The notes below the pieces were generated by a model. It was given only the letters and a program-made list of their open reading frames with translations, searched no databases and was not told the origin of the DNA. Shown here one piece after another: positions 8,120 through 17,024 of a stretch of 64,000 nucleotides of DNA. The stretch is from Streptomyces cyaneochromogenes (GTDB taxonomy: Bacteria > Actinomycetota > Actinomycetes > Streptomycetales > Streptomycetaceae): positions 2,976,001 through 3,040,000 of the forward strand of contig NZ_CP034539.1 of assembly GCF_003963535.1 (NCBI RefSeq), read 5' to 3'. Position 1 is the first letter of the stretch; each line of letters opens with the position of its first letter. The translations under genes were made by a program, and so were the position numbers.

Positions 8120-8356
8120 ATGGCCCGAAGCGGAGCCGGAAACATGCTGGGAGTCGGCGGGATGCGGCGGAACCTCGGCCGTAGGGCACTGCGCGGCGGC
8201 GGTCGCGGCGGCCGGATCGGCGGCGCAGCGGATCCGGCGGCACAGAAACGGGAGCTGCTGCGCAGGTTCCAGGAGAAACAGGAGACGTCGGACGGGGAGA
8301 GTTCGGCGGAGCGGAGTTCGGCGGAGGACAAGAGTTCGGCGGAGGAGATGTCCTAG
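8120..8356 (+). CDS. small basic protein of the DUF6243 type
   Basis: 78 residues. It begins MARSGAGNMLGVGGMRRNLG, a pattern I recognise from small Streptomyces proteins grouped as DUF6243. A Gly/Arg-rich middle and the RELLRRFQEK helix follow. The last 25 residues are a low-complexity acidic tail containing three SSAE copies, encoded by GAGTTCGGCGGAG repeats. Function is unknown. It is divergent from the TetR gene and probably controlled by it. Its stop TAG (8354-8356) shares bases with the stop of the convergent Rsm22 gene. Confidence 0.8.
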   Translation: MARSGAGNMLGVGGMRRNLGRRALRGGGRGGRIGGAADPAAQKRELLRRFQEKQETSDGESSAERSSAEDKSSAEEMS

Positions 8357-9345
8357 TCGGACGCCGGGGGCCAGGCGTCGCCCCAGTCCGCGTCGCGGGC
8401 CGCCTTGTAGAGGTCGCCGTGCCGTTTGGTGATCGTGGTGCGGCGCAGGGAGGGTTCGGTCTCGCACAGGTCGAGGAGGACCTGGCCCTTGCGGATCTGG
8501 GGTTTGCGTACGACGCGGGCGGGGGCCGGGGTGACGGGGAGGCGGGTGGCGGCGACGTACGCGAACTTCTCGTCCTCGTAGGGGAGGGAGCCGCCCTTGA
8601 TCTGGCGGTGGAGCGAGGAGCGGCTGACCCTTGCCGAGAAGTGGCACCAGTCCGTGCCGGGGACGATGGGGCAGGCGGCGCTGTGCGGGCAGGGGGCGGC
8701 GATGCGGAAGCCGGCGGTGATCAGGCGGTCGCGGGCCTCGATGACGCGGGTGTAGCCGTCCGGGGTGCCGGGCTCGACGATCACGACGGCCTGGGCGGCG
8801 GACGCGATGGTGTCGACGAGGGTGGTGCGGTCCGGTGCCGTGAGTTCGTTGAGGACGTAGGAGACCGTGACCAGGTCCGTGGGGTCCAGGGTGAGCGCCG
8901 AGCCGATCCGGGCGCGGTGCCAACGGGCGTCCTTCAGCGCCGGGTTGGCGGCGGCGATCTCCCGGCCGATCGCCAGGGCGGGTTCGGCCCAGTCCAGCAC
9001 GGTGACGCCGCGCTCGCCCGGCCAGGTCGCGGTGACGGCCCAGGTCGCGGCGCCGGTTCCGCCGCCCACGTCCGTGTGGCTGCCCGGGGTCCATTCCGGG
9101 ACGGCCTGCGCGAAGGCCTCCAGGGCGGCGTGGACCGCCTCGAAGGTGGCGGGCATGCGGTAGGCGGCGTAGGCGGCGACGTCCGCGCGGTCGCGGAGGA
9201 TGGGGGTGTGGGTGGGGGTGGCGCCCCGGTAGGTGGCGATCAGCCGGTCGACGGCCTGGGCGGCCTGGCGGGGCGGGAGGCCGTCGAGGAGGGTGGCGAG
9301 GCTGTGGCGCAGGGTCTCGGCGGGCGGGGGGACGGGGGCGTTCAC
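8353..9345 (-). CDS. Rsm22-family small ribosomal subunit methyltransferase-like protein
   Basis: 330 residues, class I SAM-dependent methyltransferase fold. Motif I is DVGGGTGAATWA (about residue 93), with the acidic end of strand 2 in VTVLDWAEPAL. The C-terminal half carries a Cys cluster, CPHSAACPIVPGTDWCHFSARVSR (about residues 218-242), characteristic of Rsm22 proteins, which need a metal cluster and associate with the small ribosomal subunit. Convergent with the small gene at 8120, sharing a CTAG at the stop codons. Confidence 0.88.
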   Translation of the reverse strand: MNAPVPPPAETLRHSLATLLDGLPPRQAAQAVDRLIATYRGATPTHTPILRDRADVAAYAAYRMPATFEAVHAALEAFAQAVPEWTPGSHTDVGGGTGAATWAVTATWPGERGVTVLDWAEPALAIGREIAAANPALKDARWHRARIGSALTLDPTDLVTVSYVLNELTAPDRTTLVDTIASAAQAVVIVEPGTPDGYTRVIEARDRLITAGFRIAAPCPHSAACPIVPGTDWCHFSARVSRSSLHRQIKGGSLPYEDEKFAYVAATRLPVTPAPARVVRKPQIRKGQVLLDLCETEPSLRRTTITKRHGDLYKAARDADWGDAWPPASD

Positions 9346-9390
9346 TCGGCGATTCTACGAGGGCGCGCGGCGGTGGTGTGAGGGGTGTTT

Positions 9391-9596
9391 TTTTCGCCCC
9401 CGCCGCCCCTACCCGTCCCGTCCCTGGGGGCTGCCGCCCCCAGACCCCCGCATCGGCCCGAAGGGCCTCGTCCTCAAACGCCGGACAGGCTGAGTTTGCC
9501 TGGTCCGGCGAAATCCAGCCCCTCCGGCGTTTGAGGAGCGGGGTCTGGGGCGGAGCCCCAGAAGGACGGGAAGGGTAGGGGCGGCGGGGGCGAAAA
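9391..9596. repeat. long palindromic Streptomyces intergenic repeat
   Basis: The outer arms 9391-9414 and 9573-9596 are a perfect 24-bp inverted repeat. Inner arms (about 9420-9455 against 9538-9567, built on CTGGGGGCTGC/CCCCAGACCCC) and an inner pair based on TCCTCAAACGCCGG / CCGGCGTTTGAGGA continue the fold. The whole 206-bp unit can form one nested hairpin. The CCGGCGTTTGAGGA piece is a very common Streptomyces intergenic signature. It fills the space between the Rsm22 gene and the serine hydrolase and could act as a transcription terminator. Confidence 0.75.
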
Positions 9597-9601
9597 CCCT
9601 C

Positions 9602-10603
9602 CTACCCCCGAACCGCCCGCGCCACCCGCGTCCCCACCGCCGCCCTCGGCCCACTCTCCGCCGCCCCCCTCCGCGGATGCACCGTGTTCGCCAGCAGCAC
9701 CACGAACGTGTCCGTCACCGGATCCAACACCAACGACGTCCCCGTGAACCCGGTATGCCCCGCCGCCCCCCGCCCCGCCAGCTCCCCCATGAACCACGCC
9801 TGGTCCACCGCGAACCCCAGCCCGGGCGGGGTCAGGAGCAGTTCCACGAAGTCCGGGCCGAGGATGCGGGCGGGCCCGTACGCGCCGCCCGAGAGCAGGG
9901 CGCGGCAGAAGACGGCCAGGTCACGGGCAGTCGAGAAGAGGCCGGCGTGCCCCGCCACCCCACCCAGCGCCCACGCGTTCTCGTCGTGGACGACCCCCCG
10001 CAGCATCCCCCGGTCCGCCTTGGCCCACGGCCGCCGCTGGTCCTCGGTCGCCGCCGCCGCGGGGCACGGGCCGAAGCGGGTCGCAGTCATGCCGAGGGGG
10101 CGGGTGATGCCGTCGTGGACGAGGACGTCGAGCGTGCGGCCCGTGATGCGCTCCAGGACGTGCTGGAGCAGGAGGAAGTTGAGGTCCGAGTAGCAGTACG
10201 TGCCGGGCACACCGATCGGCGGCTCGGCGCGCAGCATCTCCAGCCGCTCCGCGTCGTCCGCGCAGTCGTACAGCGGCAGTTCGGGCCGCAGCCCCGAGGT
10301 GTGCGTGAGCAGCTGACGCACCGTGACGTCGTGCCGGGCCGCCGCCCGGAAGTCCGGCAGATACGCCCCGACCCGCGCGTCGATGCCGAGCGTGCCCCGC
10401 TCGATCTGCTGCACGGCGGCCACCGAGGTGAGGAGTTTGGTGAGGGAGGCCAGGTCGAAGGGGGTGTCCGTGGTCATCGGGACGCGGGAGTCGGGCGGCA
10501 GTTCCACCCCGGCGTCCTTCTCCTCGTCGTAGGAGGCGTACCGCACCGCCCAGCCCGCCGCCTCCTCCACGGCGAGGTACGGTCCTCGCCCGACGGCCAG
10601 CAC
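9602..10603 (-). CDS. serine hydrolase, beta-lactamase/penicillin-binding (class C) family
   Basis: At least 333 residues. The SxxK nucleophile motif is in FDLASLTKLLTS (about residue 52), the YxN motif is GTYCYSDLNFLLL (about 137), and HTGFTGTS (about 285) stands for the third motif. It is probably a D-aminopeptidase/esterase-like enzyme rather than a resistance beta-lactamase. The GTG at 10603 is the only conventional start in the open frame. The frame stays open upstream with family-like sequence (LDPEEIRHLVREVHDL) to a CTG at 10729 that overlaps the MFS stop, so the true protein may be about 375 residues starting at CTG. Confidence 0.8.
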   Translation of the reverse strand: MLAVGRGPYLAVEEAAGWAVRYASYDEEKDAGVELPPDSRVPMTTDTPFDLASLTKLLTSVAAVQQIERGTLGIDARVGAYLPDFRAAARHDVTVRQLLTHTSGLRPELPLYDCADDAERLEMLRAEPPIGVPGTYCYSDLNFLLLQHVLERITGRTLDVLVHDGITRPLGMTATRFGPCPAAAATEDQRRPWAKADRGMLRGVVHDENAWALGGVAGHAGLFSTARDLAVFCRALLSGGAYGPARILGPDFVELLLTPPGLGFAVDQAWFMGELAGRGAAGHTGFTGTSLVLDPVTDTFVVLLANTVHPRRGAAESGPRAAVGTRVARAVRG

Positions 10604-10725
10604 CGCGCCGGCCGCCCAGGGGCGGGAGCCGGTGGTGAGGTCGTGGACCTCGCGGACGAGATGACGGATCTCCTCGGGGTCGAGTCCGGCCCTTTCCGGC
10701 GTGTCCCCGCGCAGTCTCGGCGCGC

Positions 10726-12093
10726 TCAGCTGTCCGCTCCCTCCACACCCGCTACTTCATCCGCACGTCTGTTCCAAGGACGGCACATTCCCATGAAGCA
10801 GGCCAGCGCCACCAGTGCTGCGGCCAGTTGGACGACGGCCATCGGAACGGCGGTGTCCTCCCCGGCGACGCCCACCAGGGGTGAGGCGATGGCGCCGACC
10901 AGGAAGGAGGACGTACCGAGGAGCGCGGACGCGGAGCCGGCGGCGTGCTTGGTGCGCAGCAGGGCGAGGGCCTGGGTGTTGGGCAGGGTGATGCCCATCG
11001 CGGACATCAGGACGAAGAGCGCGGCGGCCACGGGGACCAGTCCGACCTCGCCGAACACCCCCAGGGACATCAGCAGCAGCGACGCGGCCGCCAGGATGAC
11101 GATCAGCAGGCCCGCGCCCAGCACCCGGTCCAGGCTGACCCGCCCCACCAGCACCTTGCCGTTGATCTGGCCGACGACCACCAGCCCGACCGAGTTCAGT
11201 CCGAACAGCAGGCTGAAGGTCTGCGGCGAGGCCCCGTAGATCTCCTGGATCACGAACGGCGACGCCGATATGTACGCGAACAGCGCGGCGAAGGCGAAGC
11301 CGCCGGCCAGCATGTACCCGGCGAAGGCACCGTCGGCGAGCAGGCCCCGCATGGCGCGCAGGGCCGCGCCGACCCCGCCGCTGTGCCGTTCGTCCGCCGG
11401 GAGGGTCTCGGGGAGCCGCCACCAGACGAGTGCCGCCAACAGCAGCCCGACCACCGTGAGTACGACGAACACGCCCCGCCAGTCCGTCACCCGCAGGACC
11501 TGCCCGCCGATGAGCGGGGCCACGATGGGGGCGACCCCCGAGATCAGCATGAGGGTGGAGAAGAAGCGGGCCATCGCCAGGCCGTCGTACAGATCGCGTA
11601 CGACCGCCCGCGCGATCACGATCGCCGCCGCACCCGCGAGGCCCTGCGCCAGCCGGAAGGCGATCAGGAGCTGGACGGTGGGCGCGAGGGCGCAGAGTGC
11701 CGTGGCCAGCACATACACCGCCAGGCCTGCCAGCAGCGGGCGTCTGCGTCCCCACCGGTCGCTCATCGGGCCGACCACCAGCTGCCCGAAGGCCATGCCG
11801 GCCAGGCAGGCGGTGAGCGTGAGCTGGACGGTCGCGGCGGGGGCGTGCAGGGATCCGGTGACCTCGGGGAGCGCCGGGAGGTACATGTCCATCGCCAGCG
11901 GAGGCGTGGCCGTCAGACCGCCGAGGACGAAGGTGACGAGGAAGCCGGTGCGGCGGAGGGAGCGGGTGGACGGTTGTTCCGCCGTCGTCGAAGTTGTCGA
12001 AGTTGTCGATGCCGTCGATGCCGACGTTGTCGCCGATGCCGTCGATGTCTCCGACTGCGATACGTCCGGTATCGGCCCCCCAGGGTCGCCCAT
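10726..12093 (-). CDS. Bcr/CflA-type multidrug efflux MFS transporter
   Basis: 455-residue, 12-helix exporter. The MFS motif A loop is GPMSDRWGRRRP, and the N-terminal TM1 carries MDMYLPALPEV, the Bcr/CflA drug:H+ antiporter hallmark. The first about 45 residues are a Ser/Thr low-complexity segment (ASTTSTTSTT) encoded by GTCGAAGTT/GTCGATGCC microrepeats at about 11990-12055. The true start could be nearer to RSLRRTGFLVTFVLGG. It is divergent from the oxidoreductase at 12183. Its TGA overlaps the possible CTG start of the serine hydrolase, implying coupling. Confidence 0.9.
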   Translation of the reverse strand: MGDPGGPIPDVSQSETSTASATTSASTASTTSTTSTTAEQPSTRSLRRTGFLVTFVLGGLTATPPLAMDMYLPALPEVTGSLHAPAATVQLTLTACLAGMAFGQLVVGPMSDRWGRRRPLLAGLAVYVLATALCALAPTVQLLIAFRLAQGLAGAAAIVIARAVVRDLYDGLAMARFFSTLMLISGVAPIVAPLIGGQVLRVTDWRGVFVVLTVVGLLLAALVWWRLPETLPADERHSGGVGAALRAMRGLLADGAFAGYMLAGGFAFAALFAYISASPFVIQEIYGASPQTFSLLFGLNSVGLVVVGQINGKVLVGRVSLDRVLGAGLLIVILAAASLLLMSLGVFGEVGLVPVAAALFVLMSAMGITLPNTQALALLRTKHAAGSASALLGTSSFLVGAIASPLVGVAGEDTAVPMAVVQLAAALVALACFMGMCRPWNRRADEVAGVEGADS

Positions 12094-12182
12094 GCGCCCC
12101 TCCCTCTCCTCGTGATCCGCGCTCTATGCTCTCAGCTCGTACGGAGTGCCGAGGGTCACATGAGCGAGGGGTGGAGGCCGTG

Positions 12183-13217
12183 ATGGCCGAGCGGAGCGTG
12201 CGGTGGGGGATCCTGGCGACCGGCGGGATCGCGGCCGCGTTCACGGCCGATCTGGTCGACATGCCCGATGCCGAGGTGGTCGCGGTGGCCTCGCGGAGCC
12301 AGGCCTCGGCGGACGCGTTCGCCGAGCGGTTCGGGATAGCGCGGGCGTACGGCGACTGGAACGCGCTCGCCCGGGACGGCGACATCGATGTCGTGTACGT
12401 CGCCACCCCGCACTCGGCCCACCGCGTCGCCGCCGGGCTCTGCCTGGAGGCAGGGCACAACGTGCTGTGCGAGAAGGCGTTCACCCTGAACGCGCGGGAG
12501 GCCGGGGAGCTCGTCGCGCTGGCCGAGGCGCGCGGCAGCTTTCTGATGGAAGCCATGTGGATGTACTGCAACCCGCTGATCCGGCGACTCAAGGCCCTCG
12601 TGGACGACGGCGCGATCGGCGAAGTGCGCCATGTCCAGGCCGACTTCGGGCTGGCTGGCCCCTTCCCGCCCTCGCACCGCCTGCGCGACCCGGCGCAGGG
12701 CGGCGGCGCGCTGCTGGACCTCGGTGTGTACCCGGTCTCCTTCGCCCAGTTGCTGCTCGGGGAGCCGTCGGACGTCACGGCCCGCGCGGCGCTGTCCGCC
12801 GAGGGCGTCGACCTCCAGACGGGAGCCCTGCTCTCCTGGGACAGCGGCGCGCTCGCCTCGGTGCACTGCTCGATCATCGGCGGTACGGCGACCTCGGCGT
12901 CCGTCACCGGCTCGGGCGGCCGTATCGACGTGCCGAACGGCTTCTTCTTCCCGGACCGCTTCGTCCTGCACCGCGACGGCCGGGACCCCGAGCAGTTCAC
13001 GGCCGACCCGGCGGACGGGCCCCGTAACAGCCTGCGGCACGAGGCCGCCGAGGTGATGCGCGCCCTGCGCGCCGGGGAGACCGAGTCCCCGCTGGTGCCG
13101 CTCGACGGCACGCTCGCCGTGATGCGGACGCTCGACGCGATCCGGGACCGCGTCGGCGTCCGCTACCCGGGCGAGGCCCCCGAGGAGGACCGCGCGCCCG
13201 AACTCACACCGGCGTGA
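12183..13217 (+). CDS. Gfo/Idh/MocA-family oxidoreductase
   Basis: 344-residue NAD(P)-dependent dehydrogenase. The Rossmann start is WGILATGGIAAAFTADL, and the EKAFTLNAREA segment (about residue 92) carries the EKP-like lysine of the family. A C-terminal alpha/beta domain has GGGALLDLGVYPVSF. The ATG at 12183 was chosen over farther in-frame starts because GGAGG (12173-12177) precedes it with a 5-bp spacer. The substrate, probably a sugar, inositol or trans-dihydrodiol-like compound, cannot be told. The 3' end overlaps the convergent phosphatase gene by 14 bp. Confidence 0.9.
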   Translation: MAERSVRWGILATGGIAAAFTADLVDMPDAEVVAVASRSQASADAFAERFGIARAYGDWNALARDGDIDVVYVATPHSAHRVAAGLCLEAGHNVLCEKAFTLNAREAGELVALAEARGSFLMEAMWMYCNPLIRRLKALVDDGAIGEVRHVQADFGLAGPFPPSHRLRDPAQGGGALLDLGVYPVSFAQLLLGEPSDVTARAALSAEGVDLQTGALLSWDSGALASVHCSIIGGTATSASVTGSGGRIDVPNGFFFPDRFVLHRDGRDPEQFTADPADGPRNSLRHEAAEVMRALRAGETESPLVPLDGTLAVMRTLDAIRDRVGVRYPGEAPEEDRAPELTPA

Positions 13218-14844
13218 GCCCCGGTTCACCGGCCTGGGTGACGAAGGACTCGGCCGTCGTGACCGGCGCGCCGGGGCTGGTCACGTACGGCACCGTCTTG
13301 AAGTCGGCCCGTGCCTGCTCCTCCCCCAGCGCGACGGTCACGTATCCGCGCCGCCCGTTGTAGAACCTCATGTGCGGGTTGGCCCGCATGTAGGTGTCCC
13401 AGTTGGCGGGCCTGTCGACGCCGTCCCGGCCGCTCGCGATCGACGTGGCCACGATCTCGGTGCCGAGCGTGGCGGAGTCGGGGTCGTCGAAGTCGTCCTT
13501 GATGTCGAAGCCGTAGCCGACGTGGACGTCGCCGGTGAGCACCATCAGGTTCTCGATCCCGGCGTCCTTCGCCCCGTCCAGCACGCGGCGCCGGGAGGCG
13601 CGGTAGCCGTCCCAGGCGTCCATGGACACCCGGGACGGCGTGGTGAGGTCGAAGTTGCGCTGGGAGAAGGTGACCTGCTGCGGGACGACGTTCCACAGGG
13701 CGTTCGACGAGCGCCATCCGTCGAGCAGCCACCGCTCCTGCGTCCCGCCGGTCATCGTGCGCGCCGGGTCGTCGACGTCGGGGCCGGGGATCTGGGAGCC
13801 GTCGCCGTAGGCCTGGTTGGAGCGGTACTGCCGGGTGTCCAGGACGTCGAACTGGGCGAGCCGGCCCCAGTGCAGGCGCCGGTAGAGCTGCATGTCGGGG
13901 CCCGTGGGCTGCTGGGGGCTGCGCAGGGGCTGGTTCTCCCAGTAGGCGCGGTAGGCGGAGGCGCGGCGCAGCAGGAACTCCTCCGGCGGGACGCTGTTCT
14001 CCGGGGTGTCGTCGGCGTAGTTGTTCTCGGTCTCGTGGTCGTCCCAGGTGACGACGAAGGGGTGCGCGGCGTGCGCGGCCCTGAGGTCGGGGTCGGTCTT
14101 GAAGAGGGCGTAGCGCAGGCGGTAGTCCTCGAGCGTGACCGTCTCGCGGTTGAAGAGCGAGGGGAGCGTGCGGTCGGTGTAGTTGCGGTAGCCGCCGACG
14201 GAGTTGACCGCGTACTCGTAGAGGTAATCGCCGAGGTGGAAGACGACGTCCACGTCGTCCTGGGCGAGATGGCGGTACGGCGTGTAGTAGCCGTCGGTGT
14301 AGGCCTGGCAGGAGACGGCGGCGAGGGTGAGGGAGCCCACCTCGCTGGTGGCGAGCGGGGCGGTGCGGGTGCGGCCCGTCTCGCTGATCCAGGTGCCGGC
14401 GCTGAAGCGGTAGTAGTAGACGCGGTCCGCGTCGAGCTGGTCGACCTCGACGTGGACCGTGTGGTGGAACTCGGGGTGCGCGGTGGCGGTGCCGCGCCTG
14501 GCCACGCGGCTGAACTGCTCGTCGTGGGCGAGTTCCCAGTGCACGGTGACGCGTTCGGCGGGCAGTCCGCCGTCCGGCTGGTACGGGGCGGGGGCGAGCC
14601 GGGTCCACAGGACGACGGAGCCGGGGAGCGGGTCGCCGGAGGCGACGCCGAGGGTGAAGGGGTTGTCGGTGATCTTGCGGGCGTCGAGCCGTGCGGCACT
14701 GGCCACGCCCGCTGCGGGCAGGTTCACGGCGAAGGCGAGCGCGGCGGCCGCGCCGGTGAGGGTCAGAAAGCGCCGTCGGCCGATGTGCCGGGCGGCGGCG
14801 CGCAGTTCGGGGGCGTGCTGGGGCGAGTCTGTCGTCATGGTCAT
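13204..14844 (-). CDS. phoD: alkaline phosphatase D (PhoD family), Tat-secreted
   Basis: 546-residue secreted phosphodiesterase/phosphatase. The twin-arginine signal is [20 protein letters not shown]. The PhoD N-terminal domain ([21 protein letters not shown]) is followed by the metallophosphatase core with [26 protein letters not shown] and [11 protein letters not shown], the Ca/Fe ligand regions. The ATG at 14844 is preceded by GGGGAGG, and a second in-frame ATG lies two codons on. PhoD enzymes scavenge phosphate and are usually PhoP-controlled; no clear PHO box is recognised in the 134 bp upstream. Confidence 0.92.
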   Translation of the reverse strand: MTMTTDSPQHAPELRAAARHIGRRRFLTLTGAAAALAFAVNLPAAGVASAARLDARKITDNPFTLGVASGDPLPGSVVLWTRLAPAPYQPDGGLPAERVTVHWELAHDEQFSRVARRGTATAHPEFHHTVHVEVDQLDADRVYYYRFSAGTWISETGRTRTAPLATSEVGSLTLAAVSCQAYTDGYYTPYRHLAQDDVDVVFHLGDYLYEYAVNSVGGYRNYTDRTLPSLFNRETVTLEDYRLRYALFKTDPDLRAAHAAHPFVVTWDDHETENNYADDTPENSVPPEEFLLRRASAYRAYWENQPLRSPQQPTGPDMQLYRRLHWGRLAQFDVLDTRQYRSNQAYGDGSQIPGPDVDDPARTMTGGTQERWLLDGWRSSNALWNVVPQQVTFSQRNFDLTTPSRVSMDAWDGYRASRRRVLDGAKDAGIENLMVLTGDVHVGYGFDIKDDFDDPDSATLGTEIVATSIASGRDGVDRPANWDTYMRANPHMRFYNGRRGYVTVALGEEQARADFKTVPYVTSPGAPVTTAESFVTQAGEPGLTPV

Positions 14845-14978
14845 CCGGTCCTCCCCTGACTGATGGATGCATGACGCATTGGAGTGGCCGGGGACGACAC
14901 TCGCTTGGCGCGTACACAACACCCGGATGGCAGACAGATGAGTTCCGAATGGCGGACCCTCCCGTACGCTGCGGCCCC

Positions 14979-15743
14979 ATGAACGACAGGCAAACGGACA
15001 CGAGGATCGCCGTGGTGACCGGCGCGGGCTCCGGCATCGGACGCGCGGTCGCCGTGGAACTGCTGCGCGCGGGCTGGTCGGTGGCGCTGGCCGGGCGGCG
15101 CGTCGAGACGCTGGAGGAGACGGCGGGGCTGGTGCCCGGCGGCGCCGCCGTCGCCGTACGCACGGACGTGTCACGGCAGGAGGACGTGGCCGCGCTGTTC
15201 GCCGCCACCGTGGAACGGTTCGGGCGGGTGGATCTGCTGTTCAACAACGCGGGGACGTTCGGGCCGGGCGGGGTGCCGGTGGAGGAGCTGTCGTACGACG
15301 CCTGGCGGCATGTGGTGGACACCAACCTCAACGGGGCGTTCCTGTGCGCGCAGGCGGCGTACCGGCAGATGAAGGAGCAGGACCCGCAGGGCGGCCGGAT
15401 CATCAACAACGGCTCGATCTCCGCGCACACCCCGCGACCGCACTCGGCGGCCTACACGGCGACCAAGCACGCGCTGACCGGTCTGACCAAGTCGCTGTCG
15501 CTGGACGGGCGGCCCCACAACATCGCCGTCGGCCAGATCGACATCGGCAACGCGGCGACCGACATGACCGCGCGGATGGAGGCGGGCGTCCTCCAGGCCA
15601 ACGGGTCCGTGGTGCCCGAGCCCGTGATGGACGTGGCCGACGTGGCGCGGACCGTGCGGCACATGGCGGAGCTGCCCCTGGAGGCGAACGTGCAGTTCGC
15701 GACGGTGCTGGCGACGGCCATGCCGTACGTGGGGCGCGGCTGA
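14979..15743 (+). CDS. short-chain dehydrogenase/reductase (SDR)
   Basis: 254-residue classical SDR. The cofactor motif is [12 protein letters not shown], the structural motif is LFNNAGTFG, and the catalytic Ser lies in [10 protein letters not shown] with Tyr and Lys in YTATKHAL. The substrate is unknown. The ATG at 14979 gives the usual short lead-in before the first strand; in-frame ATG 14949 is an alternative without better signals. It is divergent from phoD. Confidence 0.88.
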   Translation: MNDRQTDTRIAVVTGAGSGIGRAVAVELLRAGWSVALAGRRVETLEETAGLVPGGAAVAVRTDVSRQEDVAALFAATVERFGRVDLLFNNAGTFGPGGVPVEELSYDAWRHVVDTNLNGAFLCAQAAYRQMKEQDPQGGRIINNGSISAHTPRPHSAAYTATKHALTGLTKSLSLDGRPHNIAVGQIDIGNAATDMTARMEAGVLQANGSVVPEPVMDVADVARTVRHMAELPLEANVQFATVLATAMPYVGRG

Positions 15744-15911
15744 GGTCCCGGCGCCCTCCCGCGCCCTCCTCCCGTCACCTCCACAACTTGCACAACCGGA
15801 ATGTGGAGTTCCGCTGCATCGCCCCCGGTGGGCGGCTTATGCTCAAGGTCTCCTGCACCAGAGCTTCACATTTGGAGCACGGAGCTTCCGTAGGCCACAC
15901 CGAGGGGGGAG

Positions 15912-15996
15912 GCGGCAGCCGTTCCACGATCACCGGGTGGGGGTGGACCTCGCGTGGGACCGCGAGGGACGCACCGGTGCGCGGAACGGCTGCCGC
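15912..15996. repeat. 14-bp perfect inverted repeat in an otherwise empty intergenic gap
   Basis: GCGGCAGCCGTTCC (15912-15925) and GGAACGGCTGCCGC (15983-15996) are perfect inverted copies separated by 57 bp. The gap 15744-16025 contains no convincing gene. Besides this pair it holds the short dyad GGAATGTGGAGTTCC near 15798 and the terminator-like hairpin at 16001. It may be a regulatory dyad, a transcript hairpin or a degenerate small element. Confidence 0.45.
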
Positions 15997-16000
15997 ACAG

Positions 16001-16020
16001 GCCGTAGGGACGCCTACGGC
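16001..16020. terminator. short perfect hairpin between convergent genes
   Basis: GCCGTAGG-GACG-CCTACGGC is an 8-bp perfect stem with a 4-base loop, 5 bp past the stop of the aldo/keto reductase. It has no U-tract, as is common for Streptomyces terminators. It probably ends the minus-strand transcript and may serve both directions. Confidence 0.6.
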
Positions 16021-16025
16021 GATGC

Positions 16026-16937
16026 TCAGCGACCGAGGATCCGGTCGATCTCGCGCACCTGTCCGGCGGTGAGCGGCCCCTTCGCCAGTGCGCCCGCGTT
16101 CTGCTCGGCCTGGGCGACGGAACGGAACCCCGGGATCGGCACGGCACGCGGGCTGCGGGCCCACAGCCAGGCGAGGGCGCCCTGGCCGAGCGTACGGCCG
16201 TCGCCGGTGAGGACGTCCTTCAGCGCGTCGACGCGGGCCACCCACCGCGGGTCGGCGCCGGACCCGTCCGCGAAGCCCTGCAGCCACTGCGGCGGCCGGC
16301 TGCGGATGTCCCCGGCCTCCAGGGCCTCACCGGTCCTGCGCCTGCCGGTCAGCAGACCCATCGCCAGCGGGCTGCGGATGGGGGGTCCCCCCGCTCGAGC
16401 GAAGCCGAGAGTGGGGGAGCTCGCCAGCTCCAGTTCCTCGCACAGCGCGAACATCTCCGGCGCGTCCTGCAGCACATTGGCCATGTGCTGTACGGCCGCA
16501 CAGTGCTCCCCGCGCGCGAAGACGGCGGCGCGGGCCGGGTCGTCGGTGCTCCACGCGTAGGCGCGGACCAGCCCTTCGCGCACGAACTCCTCGCAGGCGT
16601 CGCGCAGTTCGGCCGCCCGCCGCGGGTCCGCGTCGGACAGGTGCAGCTGGTAGAGGTCGATGTGGTCGGTGTCCAGCCGCTTCAACGAGGCGGTCAGCGC
16701 ACGGCGGGCGTACTCCGGGGAGTCGTCGGCGCCGGTGAGGGTGCGGGTCTCCTCGTCGAAGACGTTGCCCCACTTGGTGGCGACGACGACCTCGGCGCGG
16801 CGCTTGCCGAGGGCACGGCCGAGGACCCGCTCGCTGTGGCCGGCGCCGTAGGTGTCCGCGGTGTCGAAGAAGGTGACGCCCAGGTCGAGAGCGCTTACCC
16901 CGATGCCGGTGCGTCCCAAAGTCCGCTTGGTCTCCAT
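16026..16937 (-). CDS. aldo/keto reductase with an internal deletion and a repeat insertion
   Basis: 303 residues. The catalytic tetrad is visible: Asp and Tyr in FFDTADTYGAGHSE, Lys in VVVATKWGN, His in DLYQLHLSD. After METKRTLGRTGIGVSAL the sequence jumps straight to DLGVTFFDTAD. The segment normally between them (the Gly-rich first strand and helix 1, about 30-40 residues) is missing, probably by recombination between two similar AL codon pairs. A second anomaly is an extra SPTLGFARAGGPP near residue 180, encoded by an inserted intergenic repeat (16381-16419). The frame is intact, but the barrel may be damaged. Confidence 0.8.
   Translation of the reverse strand: METKRTLGRTGIGVSALDLGVTFFDTADTYGAGHSERVLGRALGKRRAEVVVATKWGNVFDEETRTLTGADDSPEYARRALTASLKRLDTDHIDLYQLHLSDADPRRAAELRDACEEFVREGLVRAYAWSTDDPARAAVFARGEHCAAVQHMANVLQDAPEMFALCEELELASSPTLGFARAGGPPIRSPLAMGLLTGRRRTGEALEAGDIRSRPPQWLQGFADGSGADPRWVARVDALKDVLTGDGRTLGQGALAWLWARSPRAVPIPGFRSVAQAEQNAGALAKGPLTAGQVREIDRILGR
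16381..16419. repeat. short palindromic repeat inserted inside the aldo/keto reductase gene
   Basis: GGGGGTCCCCCCGCTCGAGC followed by GAAGCCGAGAGTGGGGGAG. The outer TCCCCC/GGGGGA arms and inner CTC/GAG allow a hairpin. This is a recognisable short interspersed Streptomyces sequence normally found between genes. Here it adds about 13 in-frame residues to a coding region. Confidence 0.65.
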
Positions 16938-17024
16938 GAGGGGGACGCTACGAGTTGGAGCGCACGCGAGGACAAGCCCCTGGGCGACTTCCTGCGGCTC
17001 TCTACGGCTTCCTCGCGCCCCTGG

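Noticed and set aside
9391..9596. Palindromic repeat considered as a CRISPR remnant
   Set aside because: It is a single nested inverted repeat with no regularly spaced direct repeats.
11990..12060. GTCGATGCC-type microrepeats considered as a regulatory array
   Set aside because: They lie inside the MFS reading frame and simply encode a Ser/Thr low-complexity N-terminus.
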